Source of the DNA: Cochleicola gelatinilyticus
Lineage (GTDB): Bacteria; Bacteroidota; Bacteroidia; Flavobacteriales; Flavobacteriaceae
Reading direction: 5' to 3'
DNA length: 64,000 bases
NCBI RefSeq assembly: GCF_001637325.1
Contig: NZ_LRXL01000052.1
Span: 124,001-188,000, forward strand
Every line of letters begins with the position of its first letter. Within the stretch, counting starts at the first letter, position 1. Positions 1-6,336 of the stretch are shown here, piece by piece. The notes under the pieces are model-generated. The model was given only the letters and a program-made list of their open reading frames with translations. It had not been told where the DNA came from and searched no databases. The position numbers and the translations under genes are program-made.

Positions 1-15
1 GACAATGCCGAATAA
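1..15 (+). CDS. Possible last codons of ftsA (partial)
   Basis: Frame 1 reads Asp-Asn-Ala-Glu and then TAA at 13-15. ftsA normally lies directly upstream of ftsZ, and an acidic C-terminus of this kind would suit a flavobacterial FtsA. Only four codons are visible, so the call rests on gene order rather than on sequence. The 93 bases between this stop and ftsZ are A-rich and hold nothing else I can name. Confidence 0.3.
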   Translation, partial: DNAE

Positions 16-108
16 GAAGTAGAAAAAGAAAATTGTGGATTGTTAATTGCGACTATCCATTTAGAAAAAAAATAAAAGAAAAAGAACCTCACAAAAAGAA
101 TATATATT

Positions 109-2244
109 ATGAGCAGCAACACAGAATTTGATAACATTTCGTTCGATCTGCCAAAGAACCAATCCAATGTGATTAAGGTTATTGGCGTAGGAGGAGGTGG
201 TAGTAATGCCATTAACCATATGTTTAGTCAAGGCATAAAGGGAGTGGACTTTGTTATTTGCAACACCGATTCTCAAGCATTAGAAAACAGCCCAGTGCCA
301 ATTAAAATCCAATTGGGAGTTTCTCTCACAGAAGGTTTGGGAGCAGGTGCAAATCCTAAGATTGGTGAGCAATCTGCCGTGGAAAGTCTTGAGGAGATTA
401 AAGGTATGCTAACAACCAACACTAAAATGATCTTTATCACTGCAGGGATGGGTGGAGGTACCGGTACCGGTGCTGCACCAATAATTGCACAAATGGCTAA
501 AGACCTCGATATTTTAACGGTGGGTATTGTTACGATACCGTTTCAGTTTGAGGGAAAGATGCGAAATGAACAGGCACATATCGGGGTGGAAAATCTTCGT
601 CAGAATTGTGACTCTTTAATTGTGATCGATAATAACAAACTTCGTGAAGTGTACGGAAATCTTGGTTTTAAAGCCGGTTTTTCGAAAGCTGATGAAGTAT
701 TAGCCACCGCTGCTCGTGGAATAGCTGAAGTTATTACCCATCATTACACTCAAAACATTGACTTGCGTGATGCGAAGACCGTTCTTGCTAATAGTGGAAC
801 TGCTATTATGGGTAGTGCTAGTGCATCGGGAGGACAACGAGCACATGAGGCAATTACTAAGTCATTAGATTCTCCTTTGCTAAACGATAATAAAATTAAA
901 GGAGCAAAGAATGTATTGCTACTTATCGTTTCAGGAAATGAGGAGATCACCATCGATGAAATAGGAGAGATTAGTGATCACATTCAGAATGAAGCAGGAC
1001 ACAGTGCTAATATTATCATGGGAGTAGGTGAGGACGAATCCCTTGAAGGAGCAATTTCAATTACCGTGATTGCTACTGGATTTAATATGGAGCAACAAAA
1101 CGAAATTGTAAATACCGAAGCAAAGAAAATTATTCATACGCTAGAAGAAGAGCAACGTGCAGAACAAGATCTTTCTGTGAAAGCTACTTCAGGAACTTCG
1201 GTACAGCTGCCAAAATCTAATTCTAATGAAACAGCAGCTCCAGCGAAAGCACCCGTAATTAAGCACACTTTGTTCGAAGAGGTTGAAGAAACACCTCCAG
1301 TGAAAACACCTAAGGCATCGGTAGTAACGACGCCAAAGGTACCGTTTGAAGGATATGTTGAAACGTCAGAGTTGTTGCGAAATCTAGATATTTCTTTTGA
1401 AGAAATTAATATTCATCACATTGCAGAGTTTGAACAATTAGTAATTAATGAGATCGATGTAAACGATTATCAGATTATTTCTCCAACTGCTAAAACAGAA
1501 CAAAAAAGTCAAATTACTTCGGAAGTGGTTTCAGAAAAAAGAGACATTTCTGAAGAAAAAGAGGTAAAGAAAACCCATGTTCTGAAAGATGAAAATGTCG
1601 ATTTTACTGAAATTTCAGAAACAGAAGATCAAATACTAATGTTCGATCTTCCGATTAATATTTCAGAAAAAAAACCTTCAGAAAACACATTAAATACGCG
1701 CGAATCAGCGTCACAAAATAAGCAGTTTGAAGAAGAACGTGAAACACTAACTTCAGATATTGAAGACATTGAAGTGAATGATCATGTCGAGGTAGTACCC
1801 GTTACTGAGCTTTCAGATCGTGGGGTAAAGCGATACAGTTTAGATGACTATCAAGAAATGGAAGATAAATTAACCAATGCAAAACCTTCCAAAGCAGCTG
1901 AAGAAGAAATCGTTTTTGAGAAGAAAACGGTAGCCCCTTCCGAAGAGATAGAAACAGCACAGGAAGATGAGACCATCGATCCTATGAATACACCGATTAA
2001 TAAATTATTAAGAGAACGTACCGAGGAGCGAAAAAGGAAAATGAAGGAGTTTAATTATAAATTTAGAAATAGTGCTTCGCATATTGAGGATATTGAGAAA
2101 CAACCTGCATATAAGCGAATGGGAATCGAGCTTGAGAACAAGAGAACAGATGATAGTTCTATGTCTAGAACCTCTGTAAATACAGACGATGATGATATTG
2201 AATTGCGTTCTAATAATTCTTTTCTGCACGATAATGTAGATTAA
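109..2244 (+). CDS. ftsZ: Cell division protein FtsZ with long C-terminal tail
   Basis: Tubulin-like GTPase that forms the cytokinetic ring. The N-terminal GTPase core shows the GVGGGGSNA nucleotide-binding loop (about residues 26-34), the tubulin signature GGGTGTG (115-121) and the T7-loop region near NVLLLIVSG; the conserved fold ends near residue 335. The remaining 370 or so residues are rich in Glu, Lys, Thr and Ser and look disordered. The extreme C-terminus (IELRSNNSFLHDNVD) resembles the short conserved peptide that binds FtsA. At 711 residues it is nearly twice the length of the E. coli protein, but long tails are common in Bacteroidota FtsZ. The ATG at 109 fits the start of the conserved core. 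A terminator follows. Confidence 0.97.
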   Translation: MSSNTEFDNISFDLPKNQSNVIKVIGVGGGGSNAINHMFSQGIKGVDFVICNTDSQALENSPVPIKIQLGVSLTEGLGAGANPKIGEQSAVESLEEIKGMLTTNTKMIFITAGMGGGTGTGAAPIIAQMAKDLDILTVGIVTIPFQFEGKMRNEQAHIGVENLRQNCDSLIVIDNNKLREVYGNLGFKAGFSKADEVLATAARGIAEVITHHYTQNIDLRDAKTVLANSGTAIMGSASASGGQRAHEAITKSLDSPLLNDNKIKGAKNVLLLIVSGNEEITIDEIGEISDHIQNEAGHSANIIMGVGEDESLEGAISITVIATGFNMEQQNEIVNTEAKKIIHTLEEEQRAEQDLSVKATSGTSVQLPKSNSNETAAPAKAPVIKHTLFEEVEETPPVKTPKASVVTTPKVPFEGYVETSELLRNLDISFEEINIHHIAEFEQLVINEIDVNDYQIISPTAKTEQKSQITSEVVSEKRDISEEKEVKKTHVLKDENVDFTEISETEDQILMFDLPINISEKKPSENTLNTRESASQNKQFEEERETLTSDIEDIEVNDHVEVVPVTELSDRGVKRYSLDDYQEMEDKLTNAKPSKAAEEEIVFEKKTVAPSEEIETAQEDETIDPMNTPINKLLRERTEERKRKMKEFNYKFRNSASHIEDIEKQPAYKRMGIELENKRTDDSSMSRTSVNTDDDDIELRSNNSFLHDNVD

Positions 2245-2290
2245 TAATTGTAGCAATGCTGCGCTATGTAGCATTTCATTATAGGTAAAG

Positions 2291-2330
2291 ATCCGATACG
2301 TGAAAATGCGTTATCGGATTTTTATTTTTT
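2291..2330 (+). terminator. Rho-independent terminator after ftsZ
   Basis: Inverted repeat ATCCGATA / TATCGGAT (2291-2298 and 2312-2319) with a short loop, followed by a T-rich run at 2319-2330. It lies 46 bases after the ftsZ stop and separates the division cluster from yqeY. Confidence 0.75.
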
Positions 2331-2393
2331 AGTGCATTCCTTTTTTAAAGTATGTAGTAATTATAGTATCTTCGCAGTCCGATTTAAAAGAAG

Positions 2394-2846
2394 ATGAGCT
2401 TACAAAAACAAGTAATGGATGCGATGAAAGTCGCAATGAAATCGAAAGACACTCAAGCATTGCAGGCTTTAAGGGCAGTTAAATCTGCTTTATTGCTAGC
2501 GCAGACTGAAAGTGGAGCTAAAGAAGATATTAGTGAAGCGGAAGAATTAAAGATGCTTCAGAAATTAGTAAAACAGCGTAAAGACAGTGCTGCAATTTAT
2601 ACAGAACAGGGGAGGGCAGATCTTGCAGAACCTGAACTTGCGGAAGCTGCTGTAATAGAACAATTTTTGCCAGAACAATTAAGTGAAGAAAAACTGATCG
2701 AAATTGTAGATGAAGCAATTACTCAAACGGGTGCAACTTCTATGGCAGATATGGGAAAAGTAATGGGAATGGTGAATGGTAAAGTAGCGGGAAGAGCTGA
2801 TGGAAAAACTATTTCGATGATTGTAAAAAAACGATTGAATTCATAA
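2394..2846 (+). CDS. yqeY: GatB/YqeY domain protein
   Basis: A 150-residue cytosolic protein of the YqeY family, related to the tail domain of the GatB amidotransferase subunit. Helical N-terminal half (LQKQVMDAMKVAMKSKD), then LPEQLSEEKLIEIVDEAI and the C-terminal segment MGKVMGMVNGKVAGRADGK, which is the family's best conserved part. The length matches stand-alone YqeY. Its exact role is not established; a link to tRNA aminoacylation is assumed from homology. The gene follows ftsZ after a terminator and precedes tRNA-Arg. A TAnnTTTG-like element (TATCTTCG, 2367-2374) lies just upstream of the ATG. Confidence 0.9.
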   Translation: MSLQKQVMDAMKVAMKSKDTQALQALRAVKSALLLAQTESGAKEDISEAEELKMLQKLVKQRKDSAAIYTEQGRADLAEPELAEAAVIEQFLPEQLSEEKLIEIVDEAITQTGATSMADMGKVMGMVNGKVAGRADGKTISMIVKKRLNS

Positions 2847-2868
2847 TAATTCTCTTTTAGAGATTTAA

Positions 2869-2942
2869 GGCCGCGTGGCGCAACTGAATAGCGCATCAGA
2901 TTTCGGCTCTGAGGGTTGGGGGTTTGAATCCCTCCGCGGTCA
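2869..2942 (+). tRNA. tRNA-Arg (anticodon UCG)
   Basis: Complete cloverleaf read by hand. The acceptor stem is GGCCGCG/CGCGGTC with one G-U pair, the D arm GCGC/GCGC, the anticodon stem TCAGA/TCTGA with loop TTTCGGC (anticodon TCG), and the T arm GGGGG/CCCTC. The discriminator is A and CCA is not encoded. Two positions are unusual: the D loop has A at position 19 and the T loop has T at position 56, so the usual G19-C56 tertiary pair becomes A19-U56. A terminator-like hairpin follows directly. Confidence 0.95.
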
Positions 2943-2943
2943 C

Positions 2944-2980
2944 AAAAAAGGTTTAGCTTTGCTAGACCTTTTTTTGTTTT
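2944..2980 (+). terminator. Terminator hairpin behind tRNA-Arg
   Basis: Near-perfect inverted repeat AAAAAAGGTTTAGC / GCTAGACCTTTTTT (about 2944-2957 and 2961-2974) with a 3-base loop, running into T-rich sequence up to the ATG of the nuclease gene at 2981. It should end the tRNA transcript, which would leave the nuclease gene with little read-through. Confidence 0.75.
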
Positions 2981-3241
2981 ATGAGATATTACGTGTACGT
3001 TTTAAAGAGTAAGAAAGGTGGAAGGCTCTATAAAGGCCTTACTCAAGATTTGATAAAAAGGATCTCTCAAGATAACAATGGAGAGAACAAATCTACGAAA
3101 GGCTTTATTCCATGGGAATTATACCATTATGAAATTTTTGAAACACGAGTTGAAGCGCGTTCTCGAGAAAAGTATTTCAAGTCTGGATCTGGTCGGGAAT
3201 TTTTGCGTGCTCTTTATGATAAAGGTACTTTTAATGATTAA
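2981..3241 (+). CDS. Small GIY-YIG (URI-type) endonuclease
   Basis: An 86-residue single-domain protein of the GIY-YIG superfamily. Visible signature: YVY (4-6) for the GIY strand, YKG (17-19) for YIG, the catalytic Arg27 in DLIKRISQ, and the metal-binding Glu63 in EARSREKYFKSG, with the closing GREFL. All key positions are kept, so the enzyme is probably active. The family includes homing endonucleases and the UvrC N-terminal domain, but there is no UvrC C-terminal half here. It sits between the tRNA terminator and a partial tRNA copy, with its TAA directly abutting that copy. Role in moving this unit is inferred. Confidence 0.85.
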   Translation: MRYYVYVLKSKKGGRLYKGLTQDLIKRISQDNNGENKSTKGFIPWELYHYEIFETRVEARSREKYFKSGSGREFLRALYDKGTFND

Positions 3242-3311
3242 CGCATCAGACCTGCCTGCCGGCAGGCAGGTTTCGGCTCTGAGGGTTGGGGGTTTGAATC
3301 CCTCCGCGGTC
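3242..3311 (+). pseudogene. Partial tRNA-Arg copy split by a palindrome
   Basis: Bases 3242-3250 match tRNA-Arg 2892-2900 and 3271-3311 match 2901-2941, with no mismatch in 50 bases. The copy starts in the D stem (tRNA position 23), so the 5' third is missing and it cannot make a tRNA. It keeps the rare T at position 56, so it was copied from, or homogenised with, the neighbouring gene. The match ends at the last acceptor base; the discriminator position is T instead of A. Confidence 0.9.
3250..3271. repeat. 22-bp perfect palindrome in the tRNA fragment
   Basis: The arm CCTGCCTGCC (3251-3260) is followed at once by its reverse complement (3261-3270); flanking A and T extend the symmetry to 22 bp. 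It is far richer in G and C than its surroundings. It lies exactly at the junction of the 5' anticodon stem and the anticodon loop in the partial tRNA. From memory, this same palindrome recurs in many Bacteroidota genomes and yields odd LPAGRQ peptides when it is translated. I saw no second copy in the window. Confidence 0.85.
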
Positions 3312-3444
3312 TGTTCTTTTCAGAATAAAAGATTGCCCCACTAATTCTTTTGTTTTTTAGGACTTCTCCAAATACTAAGATATTGAAGTTTTTATTTGTA
3401 AAAACGAACGCGTTTTAATGGGCACACTACGAATGAGTATTTAA

Positions 3445-4359
3445 CTAATGATTGTCTATTTTAAACAAACGATTTAATTTTTGATGCGTTGTATCCACCG
3501 GTTTTTTTGTAGCTTCTTGTGACTTAGAAGACCCGTTTCGTCTGTTTCTTGTGCTATTTGAAGTTCTTTTTGGAGAACCACGACGCGAGTTACGACTTTT
3601 AGGATTTTTTAATACCTCTTTCGGACTTTGTTTTTTTATCGTTACATCTTTAGTTGGTTCTATCATTTTTTTAGGATAAGTCCGCACTCCCGATTTGCGA
3701 AGTGCATAGGCTCTTGTAACAAGTGCATTAGGATTGTTTTTTTCTGAAATTAATTCATCCAGTATTGCAATTGCGTCATTATAATTACCTGCGCTTATTA
3801 ATCCGGAAGCTAATTGAAAACGCGCAGTATAGCCATTATTTGAAAGTGATACTGCTTTTCGTAAATCTGAAATACCAAGTGGATAATTTTCTGTTAAAAT
3901 GTAAAGATTGCCACGTTTCATAAACGATTCTGCCTTGGGATGCATGGCTACCTCCTGATTTGCCTGCTTTAATGTATATTCTGTGGCTTGTTGCTTTAAT
4001 AAAGTTGATTGCATGTGTAAGGCACTTTCAATTTTTTCAAAATAATAATCACAGGAAAGTACCAATTCGTGCCTAAAATCTGCTAGTACAGTCTGTCTTA
4101 ACTGTTGTCCTTCACGGTATTTTGCGTTGGTATCATTAGTAGTAATAGTTGCATCGATTTGCTCGGCAAACTGTGGAAGGATTTCTTTGTAACATTGCAT
4201 TAAAGCAACTTCTAGCATAGCACTATAAGCCGGATTATTGGCTGATTTTTCTTCCATACAACTACAAACCTCCTGTTTAAAGGGGGTTTTGTATTCCTGT
4301 GCAACTCCCGTTTTAATTAAAAGTAAAAAGCAACCGAATAATAGGTAATTAAATTTCAT
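3445..4359 (-). CDS. Exported protein with TPR-like repeats and basic tail
   Basis: A 304-residue protein that I do not recognise. It has a signal peptide (about residues 1-20, ending VAQ), a Cys-containing N-terminal domain (EVCSCMEE, then ALMQCYKE) that may form a disulfide in the periplasm, and a stretch of about two TPR-like helical pairs near residues 130-215 (AESFMKRGNLYIL, YNDAIAILDELI). The last 80 residues are rich in Lys, Arg, Ser and Asn and look disordered. It heads a run of three exported proteins on the same strand (to 5420), separated by 18 and 35 bases, so they are probably cotranscribed with the lipoprotein gene first. Confidence 0.75.
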   Translation of the reverse strand: MKFNYLLFGCFLLLIKTGVAQEYKTPFKQEVCSCMEEKSANNPAYSAMLEVALMQCYKEILPQFAEQIDATITTNDTNAKYREGQQLRQTVLADFRHELVLSCDYYFEKIESALHMQSTLLKQQATEYTLKQANQEVAMHPKAESFMKRGNLYILTENYPLGISDLRKAVSLSNNGYTARFQLASGLISAGNYNDAIAILDELISEKNNPNALVTRAYALRKSGVRTYPKKMIEPTKDVTIKKQSPKEVLKNPKSRNSRRGSPKRTSNSTRNRRNGSSKSQEATKKPVDTTHQKLNRLFKIDNH

Positions 4360-4377
4360 AATACTGTTTTTAATTTC

Positions 4378-4806
4378 TTATTCCTCTTCTTCAGGTTCGG
4401 TTGCTTCGCCCAATGTGTATTTTTTTGCTGTTTTTATCGAATACGTTAAAGCATTTCTAGCCTTGTTAAGATTTAATATCGCTTTTGCTTTTACCCATAA
4501 TTTTTCTCCGTTCATTTCGTCCAGAACCACCGGAAAAATTTGATACAGACTGTCTGCATTTCGTTCTAAATCTTCTATAATAATATCTTCATATTCAGGT
4601 GGAATTTCTACTCCTTTTTGAGTAAGGCTATCATATACAAATACTTTATTGTACAGGTCGAAACTGTGGTCTACAAATTGATTAACGCTTTCTATCTTCG
4701 AGTCCTTTTTCGGGGGATACATGCGTGTAGTTTGTGCTGTGATGGTGAAGATGCCTGTAAAGAAAATTAACAGAAACAGGATTAAAATTTGAATCTTATT
4801 TTTCAT
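4378..4806 (-). CDS. Small exported protein of unknown function
   Basis: A 142-residue protein not recognised as a known family. The N-terminus is a strong hydrophobic signal (about residues 6-24, ending in TAQ), so it is exported. The mature part is helical and charged and ends in an acidic tail (EPEEEE). It sits between a lipoprotein gene and the TPR-like protein on the same strand with short spacers, which suggests an operon. Nothing in the sequence shows an enzymatic role. Confidence 0.7.
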   Translation of the reverse strand: MKNKIQILILFLLIFFTGIFTITAQTTRMYPPKKDSKIESVNQFVDHSFDLYNKVFVYDSLTQKGVEIPPEYEDIIIEDLERNADSLYQIFPVVLDEMNGEKLWVKAKAILNLNKARNALTYSIKTAKKYTLGEATEPEEEE

Positions 4807-4841
4807 AATAGTGCTTTTAAAATAGATTGTAAAAAATGCGC

Positions 4842-5420
4842 CTAAAGCACTTCGTATTGAATGTTAGTGAATTTTCCTTCAGTAACCTCAAAGCTATCTC
4901 CGGTATCTGGATCGATTGCAGTGAAGGTGAACACACCAGACACAACTTTGTCTTCTTTATTAATTGCTGTAACAGTTACAGAAGCATTTTCAGAATCTTC
5001 TGAAGTCGCATTAACCAAAGTCTCATCCCCATTTTCATGTTGATAGGTCCCCAAAGCGTACTCAATTCCCATATCATTAGGAATTCCTGAATGTTCTTTT
5101 CCAGCTGCGAGTTGGGTAAAATCCCCATCTCCGAAAGAAATTCCAATAGCCTTTACTGAGGTTCCATCAAGATCCACTCCTGCTATGGTTAAAAAATAGG
5201 CTTGTTTTCCATTCAGTTCAATAAGTACCATTTGCGCTTCAATGGCTTCATCAAGATCAAAAGAGGTGAATTGTTGGCCTTCTACGACAGCAGTAATTTT
5301 AGCATCTGTATCATCATCTGCCACATCGTCGTTGGTTGTGCTTTGATCATCATCTGTACCACAGGATCCAAGAAACAACAATAACAGGCAGTATAATGAT
5401 AGGTGTTTAATAGAGATCAT
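4842..5420 (-). CDS. Predicted lipoprotein, possibly DUF6252-like
   Basis: A 192-residue protein with a lipoprotein signal (FLGSC, Cys at residue 20), then an acidic Asp/Thr linker and a beta-rich domain. The order 'AVVEGQQFTS', a hydrophobic self-recognition stretch and 'VTEGKFTNIQYEVL' at the end resembles small Bacteroidota lipoproteins of the DUF6252 kind; this is a recollection, not a search result. It is the first gene of the minus-strand run 5420-3445. The mature protein is expected on the periplasmic or outer face. Function unknown. Confidence 0.75.
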   Translation of the reverse strand: MISIKHLSLYCLLLLFLGSCGTDDDQSTTNDDVADDDTDAKITAVVEGQQFTSFDLDEAIEAQMVLIELNGKQAYFLTIAGVDLDGTSVKAIGISFGDGDFTQLAAGKEHSGIPNDMGIEYALGTYQHENGDETLVNATSEDSENASVTVTAINKEDKVVSGVFTFTAIDPDTGDSFEVTEGKFTNIQYEVL

Positions 5421-5657
5421 AATTGTGAGATTTTAAGGTTATTATTTATTAGGTATGAATTAGTATGTGCTATAATTTTTAAGAAACATGAAACTGCTTC
5501 ATGTTTCTATACATCAAAGCTACAGTGTATTGACAATCAATGGTTACGGGATGCCGTAATAGCTAACTGTTTTTTTAATAATTATGATCGAGAAGAAGAA
5601 TTTGTTAAAATTATTTCTTCGGAAAATAAGAATGCAAAGGAGTGAAAGTTATCAATA

Positions 5658-6326
5658 TTAAATTACACCAAGATCTTTAGCGTGCGCAACCAATTGGGTT
5701 ATGTTTCTTGCTTTTAAAGCATCTTTTAAATTCCCTAGGTGTTTTTCTATAGAACTTAAACTGTTGGGAGATATATTGCTTTTTGCTAAATAGGTGGAAA
5801 TTTCAATCTGACTTTTGCCCGAAGCCAATAAGTTTAATAACTGAATGTCGAAGTTGGTAATGGTAAGATTATTTGTTATTCTAGCGGCACCTGCTAGTTT
5901 CGAAGAGACATAGCTTTCTCCTTTAGCCACGGCATGAATTGCTTTGGTAAGTTCTTCTAAACCATTCCTGTCTTTAAGTACATAGCCGGAAACACCTAAA
6001 TTCTCTTTTAAAATTTTGATTTGATTGGGACGGTCTTCTACTGAAAAAACAATAATAGGGGTGCTGTATCCCAATGCTTTTAATTTACTTATAAAATCGA
6101 TGCCAGAGTGTAGTGTGCTCGGGCGGTGATCTTTATGGAAGGATAAGTCGGTTATTATTAAATGAAAAGGCACTCCTTCCTTATGCGCTTGTAGAAATTT
6201 TAATAACGCTTCGTCGCAATATTGAGAAAATAGGACTTCTTCAATATAATCAATGGCATCTAATTTTTTTAGTATTCCACTTCCTATTACATCAAGATCT
6301 TCTATTACGAGTACTTTTTTACACAT
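5658..6326 (-). CDS. Response regulator, receiver plus LuxR-type HTH
   Basis: A 222-residue two-component response regulator. The receiver domain (about 1-125) shows the acidic pocket ED (9-10), the likely phospho-acceptor Asp60 in HLIITDLSF, and Lys in GYVLKDRN. The C-terminal part (about 150-222) has the LuxR/NarL pattern (LLNLLASGKSQIEISTYL, then SIEKHLGNLKDAL). It follows the sensor kinase by 10 bases and is its obvious partner. LuxR-type output domains bind DNA; the target genes are not visible here. Confidence 0.9.
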   Translation of the reverse strand: MCKKVLVIEDLDVIGSGILKKLDAIDYIEEVLFSQYCDEALLKFLQAHKEGVPFHLIITDLSFHKDHRPSTLHSGIDFISKLKALGYSTPIIVFSVEDRPNQIKILKENLGVSGYVLKDRNGLEELTKAIHAVAKGESYVSSKLAGAARITNNLTITNFDIQLLNLLASGKSQIEISTYLAKSNISPNSLSSIEKHLGNLKDALKARNITQLVAHAKDLGVI

Positions 6327-6336
6327 ATTTTTTTAA

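Larger units (their letters stand above)
2892..3311 (+). mobile_element. Candidate minimal tRNA-targeting GIY-YIG element
   Basis: A segment of about 350 bases (2892-3241) containing one small nuclease gene is bracketed by direct repeats of tRNA-Arg nucleotides 23-72. The left copy is part of the intact tRNA gene (2892-2941). The right copy (3242-3250 plus 3271-3311) is base-for-base identical over 50 positions but carries a 20-bp palindrome between tRNA positions 31 and 32. The right copy starts at the base after the nuclease stop codon. This suggests a unit that entered the tRNA gene while supplying a replacement 3' part, leaving the old 3' part behind. No transposase or integrase is present. 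The repeat structure is seen directly; mobility is inferred. Confidence 0.6.

Noticed and set aside
61-276. Minus-strand frame over the start of ftsZ
   Set aside because: Antisense to a strongly conserved coding region, with no recognisable product.
2892-3311. Tandem tRNA-Arg genes
   Set aside because: The second copy starts in the D stem, lacks the 5' acceptor strand, and carries a 20-bp insertion, so it cannot be a tRNA.
3078-3344. 88-codon plus-strand frame overlapping the GIY-YIG gene
   Set aside because: It is an out-of-frame reading of the nuclease gene that runs through the palindrome (giving LPAGRQ) and the partial tRNA. The nuclease frame has family motifs, this one has none.
5403-5645. 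80-codon plus-strand frame in the gap before the response regulator
   Set aside because: It starts inside the lipoprotein gene on the other strand, has no signal or motif, and has low-complexity codon content. It is more likely a chance frame in the intergenic region.
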